Origin: Pontibaca salina
Lineage (GTDB): Bacteria; Pseudomonadota; Alphaproteobacteria; Rhodobacterales; Rhodobacteraceae
Direction: 5' to 3'
Assembly (NCBI RefSeq): GCF_016307205.1
Contig: NZ_JAEIJD010000004.1
Coordinates: 62,001 to 126,000 of the forward strand
Length of the DNA: 64,000 nt
Numbering within the stretch: position 1 is the first letter of the stretch; every line of letters starts with the position of its first letter. The notes under the pieces are model-generated. The model did no database searches and had not been told where the DNA came from. It worked only from the letters and a program-made list of their open reading frames with translations. Shown one piece after another: positions 52,775-61,246 of the stretch. The translations under genes and the position numbers were made by a program.

Positions 52775-53990
52775 CGGGAACCTGCCCAAAGTCAAGCGTG
52801 TCCTGAATCAGATCAAGCAGCCGATCGGTCAGTTCGGCCCCTTCGGTGACGACCTCCCAGCCGGCCAGCGCCATGGCCGAAGCAGTGTCGGGCGCGATCA
52901 TCTGCAGGACAGCAGCGCCGAGCGAGGGGCCATCATGGACGCTGTGGGCAGCCCCTCCCGCCGCCAGCCGCGTATAGCTTTCGAGATGGGCGCTGATATT
53001 GGGCCCGTACAGGATTGCCGAACCAAGCGCCGCCGCCTCAAGCGGACTGTGCCCGCCGACACCCGGTTCCAGCGAGCCGGCCATAAACGTCAGGGGCGCG
53101 GCACGGTACCAAAGGCCCATATTCGCCGGGTCTGGTGCGATCAGCACCTGTTTGTGATCCTCGATCGGGGCGGATTTTTCCCAGGACATGAAACGCAGAT
53201 TGGACGCTGCCAGCATGTCGGCCAGTTGGTCAGCATCGTTCTCGTGTTCGGGTACAATCACCAGTAACAATCGGTGTATCAGACGCAGCGCGGCATGGTG
53301 GGCCTCGATCACAGAGGCGAACTCCGATGCCTGTACGTGCGCCGCCAGCCAAACCGGGCGGCTGGACAATTTCTGGGTTAGCGAAGTCAGTTCGCTTTCG
53401 GAACAGGGCTGTGGTGCGACTGATGGACGAAGACGGCCGGTCACCGACAGACGCGCATCCGCCACACCGAGGCGGCGCATTGCTTCTGATGTGGGGGCGC
53501 TGGTTGTCATCACCTTATCGAACTTTCCCAGCGTCAATCGGGTCATGTCGACGAACCATTTACGCCGACGCGTGGGCAGATCGGTTTCTCCGACATCTAG
53601 CAGCACCATCGGCACCGCCCGTGCAGCGGCCGCTGCAATGATATTTGGCATCAGGTTTCCACCGGCCCAAAGGCAGATATTGGGGGCCCATTCATCAAGG
53701 TAATGCTGGATGGCGGAAGGCTGATCGTCCTCTAACACCACAAGTTTCGTAGAGTCGTCATCCAGTACCGGCGCAGCAGGAAAGCCCCTGCCGTCCACCG
53801 TGACCAGCAATCTGACATCGTTGCGTAAGGATTGCAGGCGATGGCCCAAATCCAGTAGCGCGGCTAAGCGGGTTCCATTGGTTGCATGAACCCAGACCAG
53901 TTCTTCGTCACTGCGTCGGCTTTGCGAGGGTGCCGGGATCTTACGGCCCAGCAGCGCGCGATATGTCGCAATCCCCAGCGGAGCAGCCAT
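52761..53990 (-). CDS. KdtA/WaaA-like Kdo transferase homologue with altered active site
   Basis: A 409-residue protein of the KdtA glycosyltransferase family: N-terminal domain ([20 protein letters not shown]), then [27 protein letters not shown] (WxxGGNLxPN region), and a C-terminal half with [17 protein letters not shown] and [29 protein letters not shown], the nucleotide-sugar site. In genuine KdtA the first motif is HAxSVGE, with Glu as catalytic base; here it reads HATNGTR, so the Glu is missing. The usual N-terminal membrane helix is also short or absent. It may be a degenerate paralogue or have another role. Start ATG at 53990, 4 nt after the DUF4170 stop. Confidence 0.75.
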   Translation of the reverse strand: MAAPLGIATYRALLGRKIPAPSQSRRSDEELVWVHATNGTRLAALLDLGHRLQSLRNDVRLLVTVDGRGFPAAPVLDDDSTKLVVLEDDQPSAIQHYLDEWAPNICLWAGGNLMPNIIAAAAARAVPMVLLDVGETDLPTRRRKWFVDMTRLTLGKFDKVMTTSAPTSEAMRRLGVADARLSVTGRLRPSVAPQPCSESELTSLTQKLSSRPVWLAAHVQASEFASVIEAHHAALRLIHRLLLVIVPEHENDADQLADMLAASNLRFMSWEKSAPIEDHKQVLIAPDPANMGLWYRAAPLTFMAGSLEPGVGGHSPLEAAALGSAILYGPNISAHLESYTRLAAGGAAHSVHDGPSLGAAVLQMIAPDTASAMALAGWEVVTEGAELTDRLLDLIQDTLDFGQVPDARP

Positions 53991-53994
53991 GTGA

Positions 53995-54237
53995 TTAGCC
54001 AAGCTCTTCCGTGCTCGAGGTCTCGGTTTCTTCATCCCGCAAACGATGGATATGAGCGATGAAATACCGCATATGGGCATTGTCTACCGTACGGTGCGCC
54101 TCGGCCTTCCATGCGTCATAGGCGCTTTCATAGTTCGGGAACATGCCGACGACATGGATGTCATCGACATTCTTGAACTGGTTTTTGGTCGGATCGGTCA
54201 ATTCACCGCCAAAGACGAGATGTAGGCGTTGGCTCAT
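53995..54237 (-). CDS. DUF4170 protein
   Basis: An 80-residue soluble protein: MSQRLHLVFGGELTDPTKNQ, VDDIHVVGMFPNYESAYDAW and NAHMRYFIAHIHRL are the family's conserved strands and helix. DUF4170 proteins recur beside kdtA and lpxK in alphaproteobacteria, so a role in lipid A/Kdo work is inferred from context only. AAGGAA-type sites precede the ATG. It is upstream of the kdtA-like gene, 4 nt apart. Confidence 0.85.
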   Translation of the reverse strand: MSQRLHLVFGGELTDPTKNQFKNVDDIHVVGMFPNYESAYDAWKAEAHRTVDNAHMRYFIAHIHRLRDEETETSSTEELG

Positions 54238-54313
54238 GATAAGTTCCTTTTCTCAAGGCGGTACGTGCCGGCAAATTACGTCAACCGGCGGAGAGGTCAA
54301 GGCAGGTATTGGT

Positions 54314-55102
54314 TCAGTCCCGGCGCAGCGCCGCCCGGATTTTGTCATACAGTAATGGGTTACCAGCCACCACGCCGTCGCGCTTTGGGTAGCGGTTGTT
54401 GAAATGCAGAGGATTGCCCTTACGGTCGGTGCAGGTCGCCCCCGCTTCGCGCAGGATCAGATCGCCAGCGGCAATATCCCATTCCCAACTGGGCTGGAGG
54501 GTCAGCATGGCGTCGAATCTGCCCTCTGCGACCAATGCCATGCGCCAGGCGAGCGACGGGCGATGGGCGCGATTGAAATGCGGAACCTCGCCCTTGTGCC
54601 AGTGGGCCGTGTCCATATTGCGCCGGGTCGCCAGAATTTCCGCCTGCTCCAGCTGGTCGCACTGCGAGGCGTGAATTGGCTCGTCGTTCAGGAAGGCACC
54701 CTTACCGGCGCTGGCATGATACAGCAGATCAAGGCGCGGCAGATAGATCACCGCCGTCTGTACCATACCGTGCCGCGTTATCGCCAGCGCGTGAGACCAG
54801 GATTTCGCGCCCTCGATATAACTGCGTGTCCCGTCGATAGGATCCACGATGAAAGCGATTTCGCGCTCAAGGCGGTCGGGGCTGTCCGGCGTTTCCTCGG
54901 ACAGCCAGCCATAATCGGGCCGGGCCGCGCGCAGATGGGTTTCCAGCATCTCGTTGACCGCCAGATCGCCTTCGGATACGGGGCCGGCCTCGCCGGGCTT
55001 GCTCCAATGCCGCAGCGATGGCCCGGACATATCTAGGGCAATGCGCCCCGCCTCGCGGGCGGCTTCAATCAGCAGGGGCAGATCGTTATCATCCTCCGGC
55101 AA
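54314..55102 (-). CDS. CysQ-like 3'(2'),5'-bisphosphate nucleotidase / inositol monophosphatase family
   Basis: A 262-residue Li-sensitive phosphatase-family protein. Metal-site motifs: WLSEETPD (Glu pair, about 72-79), DPIDGTRSYIEGAKSWSHALA (about 92-112) and SWEWDIAAGDLILREAG (about 205-221). The family splits into CysQ, which clears PAP from sulfate assimilation, and inositol monophosphatases; CysQ is likelier in this context, but not certain. The start is TTG at 55102: GAAGGAATGACCC gives AAGGAA 6 nt upstream and no ATG lies nearby. It overlaps the pmbA stop by 14 nt. Confidence 0.82.
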   Translation of the reverse strand: MPEDDNDLPLLIEAAREAGRIALDMSGPSLRHWSKPGEAGPVSEGDLAVNEMLETHLRAARPDYGWLSEETPDSPDRLEREIAFIVDPIDGTRSYIEGAKSWSHALAITRHGMVQTAVIYLPRLDLLYHASAGKGAFLNDEPIHASQCDQLEQAEILATRRNMDTAHWHKGEVPHFNRAHRPSLAWRMALVAEGRFDAMLTLQPSWEWDIAAGDLILREAGATCTDRKGNPLHFNNRYPKRDGVVAGNPLLYDKIRAALRRD

Positions 55103-56435
55103 GGGTCATTCCTTCGATCATCAGCGATGGCACCACCCGCGACAACCAAGGCCGCGCGTCATTGGCGGGTTGGAGGCGGCGCAACATGTCGCGCAGGTTA
55201 CCCGCGATGGTGCATTCATTCACCGGATAGGCAATTTCGCCATTCTCTACCCAGAACCCCGAAGCGCCCCGCGAATAATCTCCGGTGTTGGGGTTGATCG
55301 TGCTGCCGATCAGCGAGGTGACCAGAAGCCCCGTGCCCATGTCGCGGATCAGATCTTCGCGCGATAGATCGCCCGGCGTTAGCTCCAGATTCCAGTTCGC
55401 GGGCGAGGGCGGCGACGAGGTGCCGCGCACCGCGTTCCCGGTCGATTCCAGCCCCAGCTTGCGGGCGCTGGATAGGTCTAGCGTCCAGCCGGTCAGCACG
55501 CCATCCTGCACAATCGCGCGCCGCTGGGTCGGCAAGCCCTCGCCATCGAACGGACGCGAACCCCCAACGCGGGGGCGGTGGGGGTCTTCGATCAGGGACA
55601 GGTGGTCCGGTAGGACCGGCTGGCCCAATGCATCGCTCAGCCATGATGACCCGCGCGCAATCATTGCGCCGTTGGTCGCGCTCAGCAGGTGACCGATCAA
55701 TGACCCGGAAATGCGCTCGTCGAACAGCACGGGATAGCGCCCGGTCTTGGGCCGCCGTGCGCCGAGCCGTTCGACGGCGCGTTCACCGGCAATGGTGCCG
55801 ATATCCTCGGCGCTGCGCAGATCGGACTGCCATATGCGGGCATCACCGTCATGGTCGCGCTCCATCCCGGTGCCGCTGCCGGCAATGGCGACGCAAGACA
55901 ACGCGCGGGTGCTGCGCCGATAGCCGCCGGTAAACCCGTTGCTGGCGGCCAGATGCACCTGATTGACGCCATAGGACGCATTCGCCGCCTGCACCTGAGA
56001 CACACCATCGATTGCAAGTGCCGATGCTTCGGCGCGGCGTGCGTCCTCTTCCAGTTCGGTCGGGGCGGGTTCGGGCGCGGGGTCAACCAGTTCCAATGCC
56101 GCGATGTCCCAATCCCGGGCCAGTTGGTCCGGATCGGCCAGCCCGGCATAGATGTCTTCGGGGGCCTCGCGTGCCATCGCGACGGCGCGGGTCGCCATCG
56201 CTTCAAGGGTTGCCTCGCGTGTGTCCGAGGCAGACACCATCGCTTGCCGCTGCCCCATGAACACCCGCAGGCCAATATCGGTCGCTTCGGATCTTTCGGC
56301 CTGTTCCAGCGCGCCGGCGCGGATGTCGATCGAGACCGAACTACCACTGGCCACGATGGCGTCTGCCGCCAGTGCACCGGCTTTGTGCGCGGCCCTCAGC
56401 AAGGCCTGCGCGATCTCATCCAGGGGTTGGGTCAT
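55089..56435 (-). CDS. pmbA: PmbA/TldE-family protein
   Basis: A 448-residue protein of the TldD/PmbA family. TldD and PmbA together form a metalloprotease that, for example, trims microcin B17 and CcdA; the metal site is on TldD, and PmbA is the non-catalytic half. Conserved parts here are GLRVFMGQRQAMVSASD, ALSCVAIAGSGTGMERDHD, GARRPKTGRYPVLFDERISGSLIGHLLSA and GASGFWVENGEIAYPVNE, the last close to the family's C-terminal GIWIENGE. No HExxxH is seen, fitting PmbA. The ATG at 56435 has AAAGG 6 nt upstream. tldD is not in the window. Confidence 0.9.
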   Translation of the reverse strand: MTQPLDEIAQALLRAAHKAGALAADAIVASGSSVSIDIRAGALEQAERSEATDIGLRVFMGQRQAMVSASDTREATLEAMATRAVAMAREAPEDIYAGLADPDQLARDWDIAALELVDPAPEPAPTELEEDARRAEASALAIDGVSQVQAANASYGVNQVHLAASNGFTGGYRRSTRALSCVAIAGSGTGMERDHDGDARIWQSDLRSAEDIGTIAGERAVERLGARRPKTGRYPVLFDERISGSLIGHLLSATNGAMIARGSSWLSDALGQPVLPDHLSLIEDPHRPRVGGSRPFDGEGLPTQRRAIVQDGVLTGWTLDLSSARKLGLESTGNAVRGTSSPPSPANWNLELTPGDLSREDLIRDMGTGLLVTSLIGSTINPNTGDYSRGASGFWVENGEIAYPVNECTIAGNLRDMLRRLQPANDARPWLSRVVPSLMIEGMTLAGG

Positions 56436-56506
56436 CACTCACCTTTCACGAACATCTTGCAGTTCGAGGTAACCGCGCACAGTCCGACCTGCAAGGGTAC
56501 GACAGC

Positions 56507-56535
56507 AAAAGAGGGCCGCGCGAAAGGCGGCCCTC
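56507..56535 (-). terminator. Rho-independent terminator of the DUF2125 gene
   Basis: On the minus strand GAGGGCCG (56535-56528) pairs with CGGCCCTC (56518-56511) and TTTT follows (56510-56507). It lies 22 nt after the stop of the DUF2125 gene and before pmbA, so these two minus-strand genes are probably separate transcripts. Confidence 0.88.
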
Positions 56536-56557
56536 GGAGTGTTCGGCGCGTCGGATT

Positions 56558-58090
56558 TTATCGCAGACGCTGACCGTTCGCCATCACCTGTCCCTTTTCG
56601 TCGACTTTGATGGTCGAGGTGAGCGTGTCCTCGCCTTCGCCCGGAACTGCGAACATGCCAAGCATCATCCGCATGCCCATCGCATCATCCTTGGAGAGAA
56701 CTTTCGCTTCGATCAATTTGTCGAGCAGGGCATTGGCGCCAGCCAAATTCAGTTGCGCCTGACCTTCGGGCCGGGGTGCGCCATCAAAGGTTTCGGTATC
56801 GGTATTGTCAAAGGTGAACCCACCTTTGCCGGTTAGCGTGGTGCCAAATATCGATACCAGCAGATTATTGATCTTCAGCGCGTGCAATTCTGCGGGTGGC
56901 TGATCCGACACTGCCAGTTGCTCGACGGCTTTGGGGCTCATGTAATCGGATAGGATCTTGGCCTGACCGCTCAGATCAAGCGCAAGGTTCGCCGGCTCTT
57001 TCGACAGCTCTTCACTGCCAGCAAACATGGCTCCGATCGCCTCGGGAACAGTGAAATCGCGCAGTTTCAACGATAGCGCGAAGTCCTGCACCTCGTCGGA
57101 TTTGCTGATCGGCATATCCAGATGAAAGGCCGCCTCTTCCATGTCGAGCGAGATCGGCATTGGCAGATCGTCAGACGCAATATTCAGCGATGTGTCCTTT
57201 TGGCTGACATCGTAAACCAGTTGCTCGGCATTCATCACCATTGCGATTTCGCCCCCGTTGGACGAACTTTGCACCTTGAACTGCGATCCCTCCGAGGTGC
57301 CGTCAATGCTGTTCATTCCCGAAAGGTAGGTGAATTTGCCTTTGACCGCGAAACCATCGGCCAGAAGCGCCGCCATGTTCTCCATGTCTATATTGGCCGG
57401 AAGCGCGCCTTTGCTCTCAAGTTGCAGACCGCGCAATTCCCCTTTGATCGCGCCTTTTTCGTCCGCGTCTTCGCCCGGGTCTTCAAAGGCGATGTCATAG
57501 GCCAGTTTGTCGGCTTGTGTATTTTGCGTATATTCCCGTGTGCCGCCCTGTTTCATTTCGGTGACGCTGGTAACAGCATCCAGCACGAGGTTGGCCCGGA
57601 ATATCTCGGGCGGGAGCACTTCACCGTCCAGAGTCACGGTTCCCAGATCCATTGTCACTTGCGCGGCTTGGAAATCATAGCGCGTGTCGCCGGGCGTGCC
57701 GGATGCGTTCATGGTGCTGGAGGACAGGCCATAGTTGATTGTGGCGTTGTAATCTTCGCCATCATCGCTTTTGCCTTGAATCAGCATCGGGATCGTGTCG
57801 GGCAACGTGATCGCAACGCTGCCGTCGCCCTGCTCGGTAAGTTGCAGGGACGAAATGGTAATTTCGCCGCCACCCGGCGCGTCGGGCATTTGCAGGCGCA
57901 TCGTAATATCGCTGACCGTCAGAGTATCGCCCGACATGGATTCGTCACCCGATACTTCATAGCCGGCACTGACCATGTAATCGCGCCAGTCCGACCAAAC
58001 GTCTTGTGCGGTTAGATCGGCGTAAGCAGCCGATGTAAAAAAAGACATTGCAAGCGCAGCACCGCAGCTACGTGCGAGAACAACTGTCAT
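56558..58090 (-). CDS. DUF2125 exported protein
   Basis: A 510-residue protein with a Sec signal (MTVVLARSCGAALAMSFFTSAAYA|D). The mature part shows the DUF2125 pattern: repeated beta-strand pairs with acidic loops (SDITMRLQMPDAPGGGEITI; YDIAFEDPGEDADEKG; LVYDVSQKDTSLNIASDD; DFALSLKLRDFTVPEAI) and a final TSTIKVDEKGQVMANGQRLR. The family is widespread in alphaproteobacteria and of unknown function; its long beta repeats recall periplasmic lipid-transfer or AsmA-like shapes, but that is only an impression. The ATG at 58090 has AAAGG 8 nt upstream. A terminator follows. Confidence 0.85.
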   Translation of the reverse strand: MTVVLARSCGAALAMSFFTSAAYADLTAQDVWSDWRDYMVSAGYEVSGDESMSGDTLTVSDITMRLQMPDAPGGGEITISSLQLTEQGDGSVAITLPDTIPMLIQGKSDDGEDYNATINYGLSSSTMNASGTPGDTRYDFQAAQVTMDLGTVTLDGEVLPPEIFRANLVLDAVTSVTEMKQGGTREYTQNTQADKLAYDIAFEDPGEDADEKGAIKGELRGLQLESKGALPANIDMENMAALLADGFAVKGKFTYLSGMNSIDGTSEGSQFKVQSSSNGGEIAMVMNAEQLVYDVSQKDTSLNIASDDLPMPISLDMEEAAFHLDMPISKSDEVQDFALSLKLRDFTVPEAIGAMFAGSEELSKEPANLALDLSGQAKILSDYMSPKAVEQLAVSDQPPAELHALKINNLLVSIFGTTLTGKGGFTFDNTDTETFDGAPRPEGQAQLNLAGANALLDKLIEAKVLSKDDAMGMRMMLGMFAVPGEGEDTLTSTIKVDEKGQVMANGQRLR

Positions 58091-58220
58091 CAATAGTACC
58101 TTTCGACAAATTTTGCGCATGCTGTGCGCTTGCGGCGCGCGCGTCAAGTCTTCGCGGGGCTGGACCCGGCCAATTCCTCACACTACCAAAGATCAATGCC
58201 AACCAGAGCTGGAGGCCGAC

Positions 58221-58970
58221 ATGGACATGACAGGAAAAACGGTGCTGATCACGGGCGCAAGCCGCGGCATCGGAGCCGAAGCGGCGCGCGTTTTCGCTGG
58301 CGCGGGGGCGAATGTGGCGTTGCTGGCGCGCAGCGGTGACAGTCTGGTGACGCTGGCGGAAGAGATCGGAGCGCAAGCACTGGCGTTGGCCTGCGACGTG
58401 TCCGATTACGATCAGGTCGACGACGCGGTGCGGCAGACATTGGATCGCTTCGGCGGGTTGAATGTACTGATCAACAATGCCGGGGTGATCGAACCCATCG
58501 CGCATCTGACCGAGGCCGACCCCAAGGCATGGGGCAAGGGTATCGACATCAACCTGAAGGGCGTGTTTCACGGCATGCGTGCCGCGGTTCCGGTGATACA
58601 GAAAGCAGGCGGCGGCACCGTCCTGACCGTTAGTTCGGGTGCCGCCCATTCTCCGGTTGAGGCATGGAGCCAGTACTGCGCCGCCAAGGCCGGTGTGGCG
58701 ATGCTGACCGCCAGTCTGGATTACGAGGCGCGCGCCAGCGGCATCCGCGTCATGGGCCTCAGCCCCGGCACGGTGGCCACGCAAATGCAGCGCGAGATCA
58801 AGGCCTCCGGCGTTAATCCGGTCAGCCGGTTGGACTGGTCCGACCATATTCCGCCCGACTGGCCCGCGCACACATTGCTGTGGATGTGTTCCTCCGAGGC
58901 GGATGAGTTCATCGGCGCCGAGATTTCCCTGCGTGACCCGGACATCCGCCGCCGGGTGGGTCTGGTATGA
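58221..58970 (+). CDS. Short-chain dehydrogenase/reductase (SDR)
   Basis: A 249-residue classical SDR. Residues 8-17 hold the cofactor motif TGASRGIG, followed by the NNAG strand (LINNAGVIEPIAHL), catalytic Ser in VSSGAAH, and Tyr-x3-Lys in YCAAKAG (YxxxK). The lack of a basic residue after the first strand end slightly favours NAD(H). Its substrate is open; the next gene, an enoyl-CoA hydratase-type protein overlapping it by 4 nt, suggests fatty or branched acyl-CoA work. GGAGG lies 5 nt before the ATG at 58221. Confidence 0.88.
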   Translation: MDMTGKTVLITGASRGIGAEAARVFAGAGANVALLARSGDSLVTLAEEIGAQALALACDVSDYDQVDDAVRQTLDRFGGLNVLINNAGVIEPIAHLTEADPKAWGKGIDINLKGVFHGMRAAVPVIQKAGGGTVLTVSSGAAHSPVEAWSQYCAAKAGVAMLTASLDYEARASGIRVMGLSPGTVATQMQREIKASGVNPVSRLDWSDHIPPDWPAHTLLWMCSSEADEFIGAEISLRDPDIRRRVGLV

Positions 58971-59575
58971 TCGCGCTCGACAAGCGGGACGGACTGTGGA
59001 CCGTCACCATCGACCGTCCGGAAAAGGCCAATTCGCTGACGCCTGACATGTTGGCACGACTGGCCGATATTGCTGAAACCGCGCAAGAGGCGCGGGCGCT
59101 GGTCCTGACCGGGCGGGGCAGGGTGTTCAGTGCCGGGGCCGATCTTGAGGCGGCGCGCGCCGGTATGGCGACCTCGCCCGATTGGGAGCGTCTGTCAGGT
59201 GCCATCGCGAGCCTGCCCGGTCTGACCGTGGCCGCGCTGAATGGCACATTGGCCGGGGGCGCGATGGGGATGGCGCTGGCCTGTGATCTGCGCATTGCCG
59301 TGCCGGGGGCGAAGTTCTTTTATCCGGTAATGCGTCTGGGCTTCCTGCCGCAACCTTCGGATCCGGCGCGCATGGCCGCCCTGATCGGCCCGGCGCGCAC
59401 CAAGCTGATCCTAATGGCGGGCCAGAATATCGAAGCGGAGGAGGCGCTGCGCATCGGATTGATCGACCGGATCGTTGAGCCTGCTGATCTGATGAATGCA
59501 GCGCAGGCGTTGGTCGCCGATACACTGGCCGCTGATCCCGAGATTGCGCAAGGCATTGCCGAGTTGTGTCGCTGA
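58967..59575 (+). CDS. Enoyl-CoA hydratase/isomerase family protein (crotonase)
   Basis: A 202-residue crotonase-fold protein, somewhat shorter than usual (about 255). Conserved parts: TIDRPEKANSLTPDML near the N-terminus, the oxyanion-hole segments GRGRVFSAGADL and AALNGTLAGGAMGMALACDLRIA, and AEEALRIGLIDRIV. The C-terminal trimer helices are abbreviated, and the Glu pair of true hydratases is not obvious (RLGFLPQPSDPARM sits where the second Glu would be). It may be a hydratase, isomerase or hydrolase. Its ATG overlaps the SDR stop (ATGA). Confidence 0.85.
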   Translation: MIALDKRDGLWTVTIDRPEKANSLTPDMLARLADIAETAQEARALVLTGRGRVFSAGADLEAARAGMATSPDWERLSGAIASLPGLTVAALNGTLAGGAMGMALACDLRIAVPGAKFFYPVMRLGFLPQPSDPARMAALIGPARTKLILMAGQNIEAEEALRIGLIDRIVEPADLMNAAQALVADTLAADPEIAQGIAELCR

Positions 59576-59941
59576 TCACTCCGGCTTGCGGATCCATGCC
59601 CGCGCCTCTGCGAGTTCGGACAGGTCGAATGTGCGCAGCTTGGTGGACATGAAGGAACCGGCGGCTTTGGCCAGTGCGCCGATCCAGCCGGTGTCTGACA
59701 CGACCGCGACATGGCTGATATGTTTCAGATTCTGAATGTCGAATTTTATGCCGGGCCAAAGAACCGAGATTTCAAAACCGCTAAAATCTTCGACCACCTC
59801 AAGCAAGCGGATGGTGCCATGCTGGTCGATAAACGCTTGCACTTTGGGGATCACCTCGTCGTAATCGGCCTTGGTGATTTTTCCATGCACCTCCAATTCA
59901 ACCAGCTTGTGCGTGTCGTCTTCGCGATAGGTCAGGGGCAT
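59576..59941 (-). CDS. SpoIIAA-like (STAS/SEC14-type) protein
   Basis: A 121-residue protein: LVELEVHGKITKADYDEVIP, then LLEVVEDFSGFEISVLWPGIKFDIQNLKHISHVAVVSD (read in parts) fit the SpoIIAA-like domain PF11964, which has the STAS fold and resembles lipid-binding SEC14/CRAL-TRIO proteins. The regulatory Ser of true anti-sigma antagonists is not evident. The function is unknown. The ATG at 59941 has AAGGAA 6 nt upstream; longer starts lie upstream. It converges with the crotonase gene with adjacent stops. Confidence 0.8.
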   Translation of the reverse strand: MPLTYREDDTHKLVELEVHGKITKADYDEVIPKVQAFIDQHGTIRLLEVVEDFSGFEISVLWPGIKFDIQNLKHISHVAVVSDTGWIGALAKAAGSFMSTKLRTFDLSELAEARAWIRKPE

Positions 59942-60037
59942 CGTCTGTTCCTTCTTGACTAAAGCGGCTGTTTTCGTGTTCACCGCATCAACGCAGTTTC
60001 AGGCGGCTGCGTTCCCATCGGTGCAGGTAAATTGGGA

Positions 60038-61246
60038 ATGAACGTGACCGGCAAACAGGCAAACGCGCTGGTGATCGGGGGCGGCCCGGCGGGGCTCATG
60101 GCTGCCGAGGAACTGGCGCGCGCGGGATGTGCCGTGACGCTGGCCGAGGCCAAGCCATCAATCGGGCGCAAGTTTCTCATGGCGGGTAAGTCTGGACTGA
60201 ACTTAAGCAAAGCCGAACCCCTCCCGCAGATGCTGTCCGCCTATGACGAGGCCGCAGAGTGGCTGCGCCCGATGATCGAGGATTTCGACACAGTGGCGGT
60301 GCAAGATTGGGCGCGCGGGTTGGGGCAGGATTTGTTCACCGGATCGACGGGGCGGATCTTTCCAGTGTCGATGAAGGCGTCGCCGCTGTTGCGCGCTTGG
60401 CTGGCGCGGCTCGACGATCTGGGCGTTCAGCGGCGCCTGCGCTGGTATTGGACCGGCTGGCGGGGCGATGCGGTAGCTTTCGACGCGCCCGAAGGGCCAG
60501 TCACCTGTGCGCCGGATGTGATAGTCTTGGCGCTGGGCGGGGCAAGCTGGGCACGGCTGGGGTCGGATGGCGAATGGACCAGAATCCTGAGCACCGAAGG
60601 GGTGACACTGGAACCCTTCGCGCCTGCTAATGTCGGGCTAAACGTCCAGTGGTCAGCGCATATGGCGCGCCATTTCGGGAAGCCCATCAAGGGTGTGGAG
60701 TGGCGCGCCGGGATAGCGCGCAGTCGGGGCGAAGCGGTAATTTCCGCGCACGGGCTGGAAGGCGGCGGAATCTATGCGATCTGCAAGGCCATTCGGCTGG
60801 GCTATCCGGTCCAGATTGATTTGTTGCCCGAGCGCAGCCTTGCTGACCTGACCGTTCGTCTCTCGCGACCGCGTGGCAAGACCTCGTTATCGAACCACTT
60901 GCGCAAGGCCTTGCGGCTGGACCCGGCGCGCATTGCAATGCTGAACGAATTTGTACACCCTTTGCCGACCGATCCCGAGGCGCTGGCGCGGGTGATCAAG
61001 GCGCTGCCGTTGCGTCACGATGGATTGCGTCCGCTGGACGAAGCAATCTCGACCTCTGGCGGGGTGTCGCGGGCGGCGCTGACCGAAGAGCTTATGCTGC
61101 GCGCCCGCCCCGGCGTGTTTTGCGCCGGTGAAATGCTGGATTGGGAAGCGCCGACCGGCGGCTATCTTCTGACGGCGTGTTTTGCCACCGGGCGCTGGGC
61201 CGGGCGGGCGGCCGCGCGTTGGGCGCAACGCGGGATGACGCTCTAA
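60038..61246 (+). CDS. HI0933-like/TIGR03862-type flavoprotein
   Basis: A 402-residue FAD protein. The Rossmann motif GGGPAGLMAAEELARAG is at residues about 13-29, followed by KPSIGRKFLMAGKSGLNL, the hallmark of the HI0933 (BaiN-like) family, with STGRIFPVSMKASPLLRAW as the TIGR03862-type segment. The end, GVFCAGEMLDWEAPTGGYLL, is the FAD-binding C-terminal motif. The reaction is unknown for this branch; other members reduce C=C bonds of aromatics or bile acids. The ATG at 60038 is preceded by a poor ribosome site (TGGGA); a TTG lies two codons ahead. It is convergent with holA, overlapping 4 nt. Confidence 0.83.
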   Translation: MNVTGKQANALVIGGGPAGLMAAEELARAGCAVTLAEAKPSIGRKFLMAGKSGLNLSKAEPLPQMLSAYDEAAEWLRPMIEDFDTVAVQDWARGLGQDLFTGSTGRIFPVSMKASPLLRAWLARLDDLGVQRRLRWYWTGWRGDAVAFDAPEGPVTCAPDVIVLALGGASWARLGSDGEWTRILSTEGVTLEPFAPANVGLNVQWSAHMARHFGKPIKGVEWRAGIARSRGEAVISAHGLEGGGIYAICKAIRLGYPVQIDLLPERSLADLTVRLSRPRGKTSLSNHLRKALRLDPARIAMLNEFVHPLPTDPEALARVIKALPLRHDGLRPLDEAISTSGGVSRAALTEELMLRARPGVFCAGEMLDWEAPTGGYLLTACFATGRWAGRAAARWAQRGMTL

